Source: Tahibacter harae (GTDB lineage: Bacteria; Pseudomonadota; Gammaproteobacteria; Xanthomonadales; Rhodanobacteraceae). Taken from it: 64,000 nucleotides of DNA. A model generated the notes under the pieces. The model worked only from the letters and a program-made list of their open reading frames with translations. It ran no database searches and was not told the DNA's origin. The stretch's first letter is position 1. Each line of letters begins with the position of its first letter. The stretch covers positions 186,001 through 250,000 of the forward strand of contig NZ_JANFQO010000003.1 of assembly GCF_024437735.1 (NCBI RefSeq), given 5' to 3'. Position numbers and translations under genes: made by a program. Positions 1 through 8,304 of the stretch are shown one piece after another.

Positions 1-682
1 CTATGGCCTCGTTGCCCTCGAAGCGCGAGTTCTCTATCCACAGATTGCGGCGCACATCGAACGCTCCGCCCGCGGTCGATCCCAGGGCGCGCGCCAGGTT
101 GCCGCTGAACCGGCTGCGGTAGACGAATACATTGCCCTCGGCATAGACCGCACCGCCCAGCGCCAGGCCGCCGGGCTGGATGCTGACCGCGCGGCAGTCC
201 TGCAGGGTTACGCGGTCCAGCGTCAGGGTGGAGCTGCTGTCCGACACGCGCACGCAGCCGCCGCGGTCGTTGCTGGCAAAGCCGCGCTGCAAACTCAGGT
301 CGCGCAGACTCAGCGCCGCCGATGCGCCCACGTCAAATACACGCACGGCGTGGTTGCCGTCGATCACCAGGCCCGGCGAGCCGCTGCCGTCGACAGTGAG
401 TGTCGTGGCCGACAGCGCCGGCAGCGGCGCCGCCAGGCTGATGATGCTGTTGAGCGGCAGCGCGAAGATGACCGTATGCGGTCCGGCGCCCGCCGCCTGC
501 GCCTGGGTCAGGGCTTCGCGCAGACTTCCCAGACCGGCGGACGCGGCCGAGGTCACCAGATAGGTCGCGGCCTGGGCCGTGCCCGCCGCGGCGGACACGA
601 GCAGGGAAAGGCACAGCGCGGCGCGGCGGATGCGGCAGCGGTACGCCACGACACGGCGGCGAGTGGATGCAACAGCAGACAT
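1..682 (-). CDS. Secreted right-handed beta-helix protein, 3' end cut by window edge
   Basis: Reading the minus strand from the ATG at 682 gives an open frame of 227 codons that runs off the window start. A purine-rich GGGAGAG stretch lies just upstream of the ATG. Residues 1-39 are Arg-rich, then a hydrophobic stretch, then Ala-rich with an A-x-A cleavage site, which is a signal peptide. The rest is made of short alternating hydrophobic/Gly/Asn segments (L-x-L-x-D-L, G-G-A-V/F turns, N-S-R-F-x-G-N) typical of right-handed parallel beta-helix polymorphic-outer-membrane or choice-of-anchor exoproteins. It is divergent from the kinase gene with about 150 bp between. The missing C-terminus would hold any surface anchor, so secretion is well supported but the exact role (adhesin, polysaccharide lyase or structural) cannot be decided. 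Confidence 0.75.
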   Translation of the reverse strand, partial: MSAVASTRRRVVAYRCRIRRAALCLSLLVSAAAGTAQAATYLVTSAASAGLGSLREALTQAQAAGAGPHTVIFALPLNSIISLAAPLPALSATTLTVDGSGSPGLVIDGNHAVRVFDVGASAALSLRDLSLQRGFASNDRGGCVRVSDSSSTLTLDRVTLQDCRAVSIQPGGLALGGAVYAEGNVFVYRSRFSGNLARALGSTAGGAFDVRRNLWIENSRFEGNEAI

Positions 683-830
683 GGACTAACTCTCCCGGGG
701 AAACGAGCCTGCCCTTACGGCAATGCGGCGCGAATCCGGACAAGCGCACGCGGGCGCCACTGCTGCCAGGTTGTCTGCACGCGCGGCATCGCCGATGCTG
801 GCGGGCCGGACCAGTCACGGAGAACGCCGC

Positions 831-3293
831 GTGCCGAGTGCTGACAACTGGCCCCAGGTGGAAGCGCTGTTCGACGCCGCCTGGGAACTCCCCGCGCCGC
901 AGCGGCGCGACTGGGTGCTGGCGCAGGAAGCCGCGGCCGCCGTGCGCGAGGCCGTGCTGCGGCTGCTCGACGCCGCCGAACACAGCGACGGCTTCCTCGG
1001 CACTGTCGATCCGGCCGCCGGCGCCGCCGTGCCGGAAACGCCGCTGCCCGCCGGCGAGCGTGCCGGCGCCTGGCGCATCGTGCGTCCACTGGGACAGGGC
1101 GGCATGGGCGATGTGTACGAGGTCGAGCGCGCCGACGGCCATTTCGCCCAGCGTGCGGCGCTCAAGCGCATCGCGCCGGCACGCAATCCCGATGCGGTGC
1201 GCTTCCACATCGAGCGCGCCACGCTGGCGCGGCTGGAACACCCGGGCATAGCCCGGCTCATCGACGGCGGCCTGCTCGGCGACGGCCGCCCGTTCATGGT
1301 CATGGAACTGGTCGAAGGCCTGCCGGCCGACATCTGGTGCGAACAGCAGCACGCCGATGCCGCTGCGCGCGTGCAGCTGCTGCTGCAGGTCTGCGACGCC
1401 CTCGCCTACGCCCACGGCAAGCTCGTGGTACACCGCGACCTCAAGCCCTCAAACATCCTCGTGGACGCACACGGCCGCGCCCGCCTGATCGACTTCGGTG
1501 TGGCCTATCTCGCCGATGAAGCAGCGCCCGCACAGGACAGGGCACCGCTGTCGCCAGCCTATGCGGCACCAGAGCAGATCGCGGGCGCGCCGGTGACCAC
1601 GGCGACGGACGTGTACGGCGCGGCCGCGGTGCTGTATCACCTTCTCGCCGGCCGTCCGCTGCGCCAGTCCGCAGGCCTTCCCGGGCTCGCCGCTGCGCTG
1701 GACGCGCTGGACACGCCGCCGGCGCGGCTCGCCGGACTTTCCGCGCACAGCCCCTGCAACAGCGCCGGCCGCGCGCTGCACACCGATCTCGCGGCGATTC
1801 TGGCCCGGGCGCTGGCCGTGGACCCGGTGGCGCGCTATCCCACCGTGGAAGCGCTGCGCGACGATCTGCAGCGCGCCCTGCAGCGCGGCATCGTCGCCGC
1901 CCGGCGGGACGAGCCCGGGCATCGCCTGTACCGCACGCTGTGGCGCCTCAAATGGCCCGTGGCAGCCGCGGCGGCCGTCGCCGCCAGCCTGGTCCTGGGG
2001 TTGGGCCTGGCGCTGCGCTACGCCAGCCAGGCGGCGCATGAGCGCGATCAGGCACGCATCGAGCAGGCGCGCCTGGAAGCCGTGCAGCAGTCGGTTTTCC
2101 ACATGTTCCGCAGTGCCGGCGAAATGAAAGGCGGCTCGGCCACGGCCAGCGATGTGCTGGAGAGCGCGGCCCGCCGCATCGGCGAGGAGTTCGCGCGCGA
2201 TCCGGCCCAGGCCGCGCCCGTGCTGCATGCGCTGGGCGAGCTGTACTTCCTGATCACCGACTATGAGGCGGCGCAGCCGCTGCTGCAGCGCCTGGCCGGA
2301 GCCGATCCCGGCGTGGTCGACCCGGCCCTGATCGCCGCCGCCCGCTACGACCTGGCCCAGGTGCTGTATCGCCGCGGCGACGCGGAAGGCGCCAGGCCGC
2401 TGCTGGCGCAGGCACAGCAGTTCTGGAGCATCGACCCGGCTCGCTGGGAGAGCCGCACCGTCGACAGCCGGCTGCTGCAGGCCCAGTTGCTGCGCAGCGC
2501 CGGCGAACACGCCGCCGCCGCCGGACTGCTGCAGGCCGCCCTGGCCCGCCGCGTCGAACTGAGCGGCCCGCACCACCGCGAGACTGGCGTGTTCCATAAC
2601 AACCTCGGCGTGGCGCGCTTCGCCAGCGGCCAGACCGAAGCGGCGCGGACTTCGTTCCGGGCCGCGCGCGAGGTCTGGCAGGCCGCCGGTCTGGCGCAAT
2701 CGCCGGACGCGCTCAACACGCTCAACAACTGGGGCTCACTGGAACTGGCCGCGGGCGATCCCGCGGCGGCCGAGCCGTTGCTGCGCGAAGCCGTAGCGCT
2801 GCGCCGCCGCTTCTACGGGCCTTCCGCCGCCACGGCCGCCCTGCTCAACAACTACGGCAAACTGCTGCTGCAGCAATCGCGCGCCAGCGCCGCCCTGCCT
2901 GTGCTGCAGGACGCCGCCGCCATGGGCGCGCAGTTCGCCGGCCACGGCAGCCTGCACCATGTCGCCGCGCTGGCCGCCGCGGCCGAAGCCCAATTGGACC
3001 TGGGCCACCGCGAAGCCGGCGCCAGCGACGCCGCTATCGCGCTGGAAGCGGCGCTGGCGACGCTGGGGCCGGACCATATCGGCACAGCGCTGGCAAGCCT
3101 CGCCATGGCGCGCCTGCGCCTGGAGCAGCAACAGCCGCGCGCGGCCGCCGTGCTGCTGGACACGGTGGAGCGCATCGCGGCGGCGGCCGGCCCGTCCGGC
3201 GCGCGCCTGCTCAGCCAGGCGGCGGCGCTGCGTGCGCGCCTGCCGGCTCCGGCAGTTCGCCCAGCGCCTGATAAAGCCACGCCCGCGCCTTGA
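831..3293 (+). CDS. Ser/Thr protein kinase with TPR sensor region (PknS/PknT-like)
   Basis: The 820-aa product starts at a GTG preceded by GGAGA six bases upstream; the frame is open further 5' to 723, but that extension has no ribosome site. Hanks-type kinase features are visible: Gly loop G-Q-G-G-M-G from residue 88, the A-L-K lysine at 112, H-R-D-L-K-P-S-N from 201, D-F-G from 221 and A-P-E just after. A single transmembrane helix lies at about 376-396. The extracytoplasmic part (about 450-790) is Ala/Leu-rich helical repeats of tetratricopeptide type. This architecture is the partner kinase of ECF43-type sigma factors, as in Xanthomonas EcfK-PknS and Vibrio EcfP-PknT. The convergent gene that overlaps its 3' end encodes such a sigma factor, so its likely substrate is next door. 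Confidence 0.93.
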   Translation: MPSADNWPQVEALFDAAWELPAPQRRDWVLAQEAAAAVREAVLRLLDAAEHSDGFLGTVDPAAGAAVPETPLPAGERAGAWRIVRPLGQGGMGDVYEVERADGHFAQRAALKRIAPARNPDAVRFHIERATLARLEHPGIARLIDGGLLGDGRPFMVMELVEGLPADIWCEQQHADAAARVQLLLQVCDALAYAHGKLVVHRDLKPSNILVDAHGRARLIDFGVAYLADEAAPAQDRAPLSPAYAAPEQIAGAPVTTATDVYGAAAVLYHLLAGRPLRQSAGLPGLAAALDALDTPPARLAGLSAHSPCNSAGRALHTDLAAILARALAVDPVARYPTVEALRDDLQRALQRGIVAARRDEPGHRLYRTLWRLKWPVAAAAAVAASLVLGLGLALRYASQAAHERDQARIEQARLEAVQQSVFHMFRSAGEMKGGSATASDVLESAARRIGEEFARDPAQAAPVLHALGELYFLITDYEAAQPLLQRLAGADPGVVDPALIAAARYDLAQVLYRRGDAEGARPLLAQAQQFWSIDPARWESRTVDSRLLQAQLLRSAGEHAAAAGLLQAALARRVELSGPHHRETGVFHNNLGVARFASGQTEAARTSFRAAREVWQAAGLAQSPDALNTLNNWGSLELAAGDPAAAEPLLREAVALRRRFYGPSAATAALLNNYGKLLLQQSRASAALPVLQDAAAMGAQFAGHGSLHHVAALAAAAEAQLDLGHREAGASDAAIALEAALATLGPDHIGTALASLAMARLRLEQQQPRAAAVLLDTVERIAAAAGPSGARLLSQAAALRARLPAPAVRPAPDKATPAP

Positions 3294-3807
3294 TCCAGTC
3301 GCGCCGCACAGTGCGGTCGGTAACGCCGAGCACGCGCGCGGTATCGGGTTCGGAATAGCCGGCGAAGAAACGACATTCGATCAGCCGGGTCAGGCGCGGA
3401 TTGAGCCGGCTCAGCTGCTGCAGCGCCTCGTCCAGGGCCAGCAGGCGTTCGTCGGAGACCCAGAACGGCTCCGCGACGGCCTCCAGTGAATCGACCGCGC
3501 CGCCGCCGTGCTTGGCGCTGAGCTTCTGCCGCGCATGATCGACCAGGGCCTGGCGCATCGCCAGTGCGGCGGCGCGCAGGAAATGCAGTTCGCCCTGCCA
3601 GCCCTCGCTGCGGCGCAGCTTGAGATAGGCCTCGTGGATCAGCGCCGTCGTGCACAGGGTTTCGCCCGCGCGCATGCGGCGCCGCTCGTGCCGCGCCCGC
3701 TTGCGCAGATCCTCCAGCAACAGCGGCATCAGGAATTCCGCCGTACTCAGCACTGCAGCCTGATCCTCCAGCCCGGGATCCGCAGGCCGCTGCTTGTCCT
3801 CCCGCAT
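3211..3807 (-). CDS. ECF sigma factor, kinase-linked (ECF43-like)
   Basis: The 198-aa product belongs to the Sigma70-ECF family. I chose ATG 3807 because GGAGACAGGA lies directly upstream; a TTG at 3822 is a weaker alternative. Region 2 (about 25-95) carries T-T-A-L-I-H-E-A-Y-L-K-L, where ordinary ECF factors have an acidic D-x-x-Q-D stretch. Region 4 (about 115-185) ends with a helix-turn-helix containing T-A-R-V-L-G-V and R-T-V-R-R-D-W. In kinase-dependent ECF factors the missing negative charge is supplied by threonine phosphorylation; the candidates here are T53/T54. The last 83 bp overlap the 3' end of the kinase gene on the other strand. No anti-sigma factor is seen nearby, which fits kinase control. 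Confidence 0.9.
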   Translation of the reverse strand: MREDKQRPADPGLEDQAAVLSTAEFLMPLLLEDLRKRARHERRRMRAGETLCTTALIHEAYLKLRRSEGWQGELHFLRAAALAMRQALVDHARQKLSAKHGGGAVDSLEAVAEPFWVSDERLLALDEALQQLSRLNPRLTRLIECRFFAGYSEPDTARVLGVTDRTVRRDWIKARAWLYQALGELPEPAGAHAAPPPG

Positions 3808-3971
3808 TCCTGTCTCCGGCAATCCGTTGCGCCGACCTTAGCAGATAGTCCGGCGGCCACCCGACCAGTCCGCGAGGCGCGATGTCCGCATTTCGGCCGG
3901 TTCTCCGTAGAGGGCGGCCGCAGCTGTCTTTCCGTCCGCTGCGGCCTGTATCAACCCATGGAGAATTCGCG

Positions 3972-4901
3972 ATGTCCCAGTTTTTCCGCTGTATATCACT
4001 CGCCTGCACGCTGGGCCTTGCCGGCGCGGCGAACGCTGCCGGCGACCAGGCAATGCTGGTACTGGATGCCTCTGGCTCGATGTGGGGCACGGTGGCGGGA
4101 ACGAGCAAGATCGAGGCCGCGCGCAAGGCCGTGGACAGCATGCTCGACACCTGGCCAGCCGGCACGGAACTGGGCGTGATGGCCTACGGGCACCGGCGCA
4201 AAGGCGACTGCGACGATATCGAGGTCCTGCGTGCACCCGGCGCCGTCGAGGCGGGTGCATTGCGCAGCCTGGTCGCGGGCCTCAGCCCCAAGGGCATGAC
4301 GCCGATCAGCGCCGCCGTGCGCAAGGCGGCCGATACGCTGCGCTTCACCGAACACAAGGCCAGCGTCATCCTGGTCAGCGACGGCGAGGAAACTTGCAAT
4401 GCCGATCCCTGTGCGCTCGGCACCGAGCTGGAAAAACTCGGCGTCGATTTCACCGCCCACGTGGTCGGCTTCGACCTGCCTGCCGGCAAGGCCCGCGAGC
4501 AGTTGCAGTGCCTGGCGCAGGCGACCGGTGGACGCTACCTTGAAGCCCGCGATGCCGGCGATCTCGCCGCTGCGCTCAAGCAAGTCGCGGCCGCACCTGC
4601 GCCGGAACCGGCCGATCTGAAATCGGGCGATGCGTGGATGGTCGACGTCAACCTGTTCCTGGGCTCCTATCGCGTCGTGGATTTCACCACCCAGCAGACG
4701 GCCGAAGAATGCCAGGCGCTGTGCCTGGCCGAAGCGGCGTGCAAAGGCTGGACCTATGAAGGAACCGGTACGTATTTCGTCAATCATCCGCGCTGCCATC
4801 TCAAGGGCGAAAGCGCGGTGCAGAAAAAGTACGAGGAAAACATGGTTTCCGGCGTGAAACCCGGCGTACGCATCATCCTGCCGGAAGAAGGCGAACCCTG
4901 A
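3972..4901 (+). CDS. Secreted vWA-domain protein with C-terminal PAN/Apple domain
   Basis: The 309-aa product starts at ATG 3972, with GGAG eight bases upstream. Residues 1-23 form a signal peptide ending in A-N-A-A. A von Willebrand factor A domain follows (about 27-210), with an intact MIDAS D-A-S-G-S at 32-36 and V-S-D-G-E-E further on, so it should bind a divalent metal and a protein ligand. After a proline/alanine linker, residues 237-297 form a Cys-rich module (E-C-x-x-L-C, A-A-C-x-G-W-T-Y, R-C-x-L-K) typical of PAN/Apple domains, which bind protein or carbohydrate. It is a single gene between the sigma factor and the DUF5985 cluster. The periplasmic or surface-exposed function is unknown. 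Confidence 0.88.
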   Translation: MSQFFRCISLACTLGLAGAANAAGDQAMLVLDASGSMWGTVAGTSKIEAARKAVDSMLDTWPAGTELGVMAYGHRRKGDCDDIEVLRAPGAVEAGALRSLVAGLSPKGMTPISAAVRKAADTLRFTEHKASVILVSDGEETCNADPCALGTELEKLGVDFTAHVVGFDLPAGKAREQLQCLAQATGGRYLEARDAGDLAAALKQVAAAPAPEPADLKSGDAWMVDVNLFLGSYRVVDFTTQQTAEECQALCLAEAACKGWTYEGTGTYFVNHPRCHLKGESAVQKKYEENMVSGVKPGVRIILPEEGEP

Positions 4902-4912
4902 GGCATACGCAC

Positions 4913-4941
4913 GGCCGCGCGCCGCCGACGGCGCGCCGGCC
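4913..4941. terminator. GC-rich hairpin between convergent genes
   Basis: A GGCC-GCGCGCCG arm pairs with CGGCGCGC-CGGCC across a four-base loop, with one bulge, between the vWA gene stop (4901) and the stop of the convergent membrane protein (4941). There is no T-tract, so it may act as a weak bidirectional terminator or only stabilise 3' ends. Confidence 0.3.
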
Positions 4942-5201
4942 TAGCGCCGCTGCGGCCGGTTCTTGTCGAGAATGCCGACGAGGATGAGCCCGTAGGAAAT
5001 CACGCGCAGCACGTAGACGGCGGGACCGCCGTCGTCGGCCCAGCGCAGGGCGACCTCCAGTGTGCGGCCCAGGGCGTCGAGCCAGAACGCGGCGGCGAAG
5101 AAAAGGAAGATGCGGTCGGCGGTGCGCCCGTGGAAACGCAGAAAGACCAGCCCGGCAACCCAGGAAGCCATCGCGACCACGCCGGCGAGGAAGTCGATCA
5201 T
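4941..5201 (-). CDS. Small DUF5985-like membrane protein
   Basis: The 86-aa product has three hydrophobic helices (about 3-22, 30-50, 62-80), a basic loop F-H-G-R-T-A-D-R and a charged C-terminus D-K-N-R-P-Q-R-R. The pattern of a first helix ending in F-L-R-F, then R-x-x-D-R-x-F-L-F-F, matches from memory the uncharacterised DUF5985 family. It lies four bases downstream of a second DUF5985-like gene and is the last gene of a tight three-gene unit begun by a small winged-helix protein. Function unknown; a heteromeric inner-membrane complex with its neighbour is the obvious guess. Confidence 0.8.
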   Translation of the reverse strand: MIDFLAGVVAMASWVAGLVFLRFHGRTADRIFLFFAAAFWLDALGRTLEVALRWADDGGPAVYVLRVISYGLILVGILDKNRPQRR

Positions 5202-5205
5202 GGTT

Positions 5206-5463
5206 TCACTCGCTCCGGTAGACGAGTCCGTAGAGCAGCAGGCCCATGGACGCCGCCGTCACCAGCAGACGCGGCGGCCGCAGGTCCAGGTCGGGGATGA
5301 CGAGCTTGTCGAGAATGAGAAGGACGTTGCTCACCATCAGCCCGCAGAAGCACAGGCCGCTCCAGAACAGCAGCTGGTTCCTCGTGCGGCGATACGCGCG
5401 CAGCAGCAGAAACGCACAGGCCAGTGCGGTCAGGGCGCACAATCCGTAAACCACGCTGGCCAT
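5206..5463 (-). CDS. Small DUF5985-like membrane protein
   Basis: The 85-aa protein has three predicted membrane helices. Its V-Y-G-L-C-A-L-T-A-L, L-L-L-R-A-Y and L-F-W-S-G-L-C-F segments are the conserved core I recall for DUF5985. Its ATG directly abuts the TGA of the upstream regulator (no intervening bases), so the two are probably translated together. The second DUF5985-like protein follows after four bases. Paralogous pairs of this kind suggest a hetero-oligomer in the inner membrane, but no activity can be inferred. Confidence 0.82.
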   Translation of the reverse strand: MASVVYGLCALTALACAFLLLRAYRRTRNQLLFWSGLCFCGLMVSNVLLILDKLVIPDLDLRPPRLLVTAASMGLLLYGLVYRSE

Positions 5464-5859
5464 TCAGGTCTCCTTGCGAATGCGGAATGCGTCGGCGAAC
5501 GCCTGGGCCGCCTGGGTCTCCGGCGACGGGAGTTCGGCGGAATGGATCAAGCGCGACACTTGCACCAGATGCCGCGCATAACACGAAAGCACTGCATCGA
5601 GAATGGCGTGCAGCGAATCCGTGCGCGGCCGGTAGACGGCACCACCGTCACGCGCCTCGATCGCGCCCAGCTGCTGCAGCTTGGCCAGCAGTTTCTCGGC
5701 GTGGGCCTGGGAAATATACAGCCGCGCCGCCAGGCCGGCGGACTGATGCGCGGGCGCGCCGTTCTCGCGCAGCAGCAGCAATGCCTCCAGATCCGGCACG
5801 GTCAGGCCGTTCATCAGGATGAACCGGCGCACCTCGTCAGGAATAGGGTCTGGATCCAC
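5464..5859 (-). CDS. Small winged-helix (MarR-like) regulator of DUF5985 cluster
   Basis: The start is chosen at GTG 5859, which has GGAAG six bases upstream; in-frame GTG 5832 and ATG 5814 are alternatives. The 131-aa product has an N-terminal L-E-A-L-L-L-L-R-E helix, a Q-A-H-A-E-K-L-L-A-K-L-Q recognition-helix-like segment and a beta-wing (A-I-E-A-R-D-G-G-A-V-Y-R), as in small winged-helix DNA-binding proteins. The C-terminal half is helical and could dimerise or contact the membrane partners. Its stop codon abuts the start of the first DUF5985-like gene. Probably an autoregulated controller of the cluster; the signal is unknown. Confidence 0.72.
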   Translation of the reverse strand: MDPDPIPDEVRRFILMNGLTVPDLEALLLLRENGAPAHQSAGLAARLYISQAHAEKLLAKLQQLGAIEARDGGAVYRPRTDSLHAILDAVLSCYARHLVQVSRLIHSAELPSPETQAAQAFADAFRIRKET

Positions 5860-6166
5860 CGGTCGCTTCCACGCCGCCGCACCATGCGCTGGGCCTGCAG
5901 CGTCAACCGCCTGCCTGCATACCGGGGCCGAATGTATAGCGCATCGCCGGCAACGGTAAACCCGCGGCGTCTGCGGACCTCGCGCCTGCCGGCAAAACGC
6001 GCCGGACGCGGAGCATGCTGCGTGCGGCGCACATAGCTGGTGCCTCGCGGCGAGGCCGCAGACCTCGCGCTGGCCGGCAGAGCCCGATACACTGCGCGCC
6101 GGGTGTCCGTTGCACAGTGCGACGCGGCAGGTTGCAGCGCTGGTCGGGCCGCCGCGCGGAGTCGCC
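5860..6166. other. Divergent intergenic region with a 22-bp imperfect direct repeat
   Basis: This is about 300 bp between the winged-helix gene and nhaA. It contains two direct copies (19 of 22 bases identical) at 5973-5994 and 6058-6079, both reading GC(G/A)GACCTCGCGC followed by a GCCGGCA end, 85 bp apart. No credible ORF is present. The copies could be operator sites for the adjacent regulator. Confidence 0.35.
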
Positions 6167-7513
6167 GTGCCCATGCATCACGTTCCCGAACGCCACGCCA
6201 TTCCCCGTGCGCAAGCCCTGGCCGAGCGCGCCTTCGCCACGGTCGAGCGCTTCCTGCATATCGAAGCCGTCAGTGGCATCGTCCTGGTCGTGGCAGCCGT
6301 CATCGCCCTGGCCTGGGCCAATTCACCCTACGCGGCAAGCTACGAGGCCCTGTGGCATACGCCGCTGTCCGTCGGCATCGGCAATTTTGTCTTTTCCCAA
6401 TCGCTGCATTTCTGGATCAACGACGCGCTGATGGCCGTGTTCTTCCTCGTGGTCGGCATGGAGATCCGCCGCGAAATGCACGAGGGCGCCTTGAGCGATC
6501 TGCGCCAGGCCGCCCTGCCGGTGGGCGCGGCGGTAGGCGGCGTGATCGCACCCGCGCTGATCTACTCCGCCTTGAACAGCCCGCCCTCGCAGCAGCTCGG
6601 CTGGGCCGTGCCCACCGCTACCGACATCGCCTTCGCCGTAGGCGTGCTCGCCCTGCTCGGCCGCGCCGTCCCCAGCGGCATCCGCGTATTCCTGCTGGCG
6701 CTGGCGATCATCGACGACATCATCGCCATCCTCATCATCGCGCTTTTCTATTCCAGCGGACTGGATTTCACCGGCTTCGCCATCGCCGCGCTCGGCATCG
6801 TGCTGGTGCTGGGGCTGCAGCGCATCGGCATAGGTTCCGCCTTCGGCTATGTGCTGCCGGGAGCACTGCTGTGGATCGGCCTGCTGAAGGCCGGCATCCA
6901 TCCGACCTTGGCCGGCGTGGTGCTGGGCCTGCTGACGCCCGTGCGTTCCACACCGATGCGCGAAAAGCCGCGCGAAGTCGTTACGCGCGTGGCCCAGGAT
7001 CTTTCCCAGGACGAGGACTACCGGGCGGAACAGCTGGCCAAACCGGCGCGCCAGCTGCGCCTGGCCCAGCGCGAACTCGTGCCGCCCGTGGTGCGGGTGC
7101 AGATGGCCCTGCATCCCTGGGTGGCCTTTCTGATCATGCCGCTGTTCGCACTCGCCAACGCCGGCGTCAGCCTGGGCGGACTGGAACTCGATGCCGCAGG
7201 ACCGCAGCACGTACTGATCGGCGTTGCACTGGCCCTGGTCGTGGGCAAGCCGCTCGGCGTAGTCGCCGTCAGCGCACTGATGGTGCGGCTGGGCCTGGGC
7301 CGGCTGCCGCCGGGCGTGTCCTGGAGCGGCATCGTGCTGGTCGGCCTGCTCGCCGGCATAGGCTTCACCATGGCGATCTTCATTGCGCTGCTGGCCTTCA
7401 AGGACGCGCAGTTGCTCAGTGCGGCAAAGCTTGGCGTATTGGTGGGATCGTTGGTGGCTGCGGTGATTGGTGTGGCATGGGGCATGGTGTTTCTGCGCCG
7501 GCAGAAGGGATAA
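6167..7513 (+). CDS. nhaA: Na+/H+ antiporter NhaA
   Basis: A 448-aa inner-membrane antiporter that exports Na+ (or Li+) in exchange for protons and sets cytoplasmic pH and sodium. GTG 6167 is preferred because GGAG lies six bases upstream; ATG 6173 is an alternative. Family signatures are intact: [15 protein letters not shown] (helix II), T-A-T-D-I-A-F with D153 and I-I-D-D-I-I-A with D183/D184. These correspond to E. coli Asp133, Asp163 and Asp164 with a uniform +20 offset. The protein is about 60 residues longer than E. coli NhaA, partly in the polar loop about residues 265-300. No nhaR is adjacent. Confidence 0.97.
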   Translation: MPMHHVPERHAIPRAQALAERAFATVERFLHIEAVSGIVLVVAAVIALAWANSPYAASYEALWHTPLSVGIGNFVFSQSLHFWINDALMAVFFLVVGMEIRREMHEGALSDLRQAALPVGAAVGGVIAPALIYSALNSPPSQQLGWAVPTATDIAFAVGVLALLGRAVPSGIRVFLLALAIIDDIIAILIIALFYSSGLDFTGFAIAALGIVLVLGLQRIGIGSAFGYVLPGALLWIGLLKAGIHPTLAGVVLGLLTPVRSTPMREKPREVVTRVAQDLSQDEDYRAEQLAKPARQLRLAQRELVPPVVRVQMALHPWVAFLIMPLFALANAGVSLGGLELDAAGPQHVLIGVALALVVGKPLGVVAVSALMVRLGLGRLPPGVSWSGIVLVGLLAGIGFTMAIFIALLAFKDAQLLSAAKLGVLVGSLVAAVIGVAWGMVFLRRQKG

Positions 7514-7865
7514 GGACGCAGCTGGAGCCCGCGATGCCTCGCCTGGCTTGAGGAAATGTATCGGCAGAAACCCCGGTTCAATCGGCCGGCGACTGCGCAG
7601 GTTGCGGTCCGAGTCCATCTTTCTCGACAAGTAGCGGATCTTCTCTCCATCTCCATCACAACTCCGGAAAGCAGCGCCCCCGGGGCTTGCCATGCCTGGA
7701 CCGCCGACGTGCACATCTGAGCATTTTTCCAGACCGCGCCTTCCTCCATGGACGACAGGCAGCCGAATGCTGCAGCAACGCAAGCCCATGCTGCGCATGC
7801 CCACATGGAAGTTGCATCACGCACCTGGCGCTCCCAGGCCGCTACCCGGTGGACACGCTTTCGTT
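7514..7865. other. Non-coding gap, nothing recognised
   Basis: About 350 bp downstream of nhaA with somewhat lower GC and no ORF of credible composition on either strand. No hairpin with a T-tract and no repeat were noticed. It may be the eroded edge of the small accessory segment that follows. Confidence 0.3.
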
Positions 7866-8252
7866 TCAGCCTGTCGCCGCGCGCTCCGGGATGGGCCTGC
7901 CCGCCCGCAGGGCATCGACCACGGCCTGCGGATCGCTTTGTCCCCAGTAGCGAAAGTGCAGCATGCAGGGACCATCGCCGCACAGCGCCGCGACGCTGCT
8001 CTCCATCGCCAGCAGCTGCGGCACGCTCCATTGTTGCGCGATGACGCCGATGCAACGTGCCGGGCTGCCAATATCGATCAGCCAGGTGGCTTGCCCTCCA
8101 GCGATGCTCGCCAAGGGACAGGCACGACGCGCCGCTGCAATCAGATCCGGCAAGGTGACAGTGGCTGGCAGCGAGACCGTCGCCTGATGCGGTTCGGTGT
8201 CGTCGCCGGCGCAGACGCTGTCGCGGTCGATGATGAACGTAATTGCGTGCAT
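7866..8252 (-). CDS. Conserved hypothetical protein, 128 aa
   Basis: The ATG at 8252 gives a product beginning M-H-A-I-T-F-I-I-D-R-D-S-V-C-A-G-D-D. It continues with alternating strands and helices, an A-T-W-L-I-D-I-G segment, A-Q-Q-W and a terminal F-R-Y-W-G-Q. I recall proteins of this pattern (S-V-C-x-G-D-D near the start, G-G-x-A-T-W, A-Q-Q-W) as an unnamed family in Burkholderia, Pseudomonas and Xanthomonadales, often accessory or next to toxin-immunity loci. No signal peptide or membrane helix is visible. It is divergent from the next unknown gene by about 50 bp. Function unknown. Confidence 0.65.
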   Translation of the reverse strand: MHAITFIIDRDSVCAGDDTEPHQATVSLPATVTLPDLIAAARRACPLASIAGGQATWLIDIGSPARCIGVIAQQWSVPQLLAMESSVAALCGDGPCMLHFRYWGQSDPQAVVDALRAGRPIPERAATG

Positions 8253-8304
8253 CGCATGACACCCTGCGGCCGGTCCGGACGCCATCTTGGCAGTTGTCCG
8301 CGCC

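Noticed and set aside
333-1433. Long minus-strand frame opposite the kinase gene
   Set aside because: It runs antisense through the kinase domain, is Arg/Gly/His-rich, and has no family motifs; it is a codon-bias shadow common in high-GC DNA.
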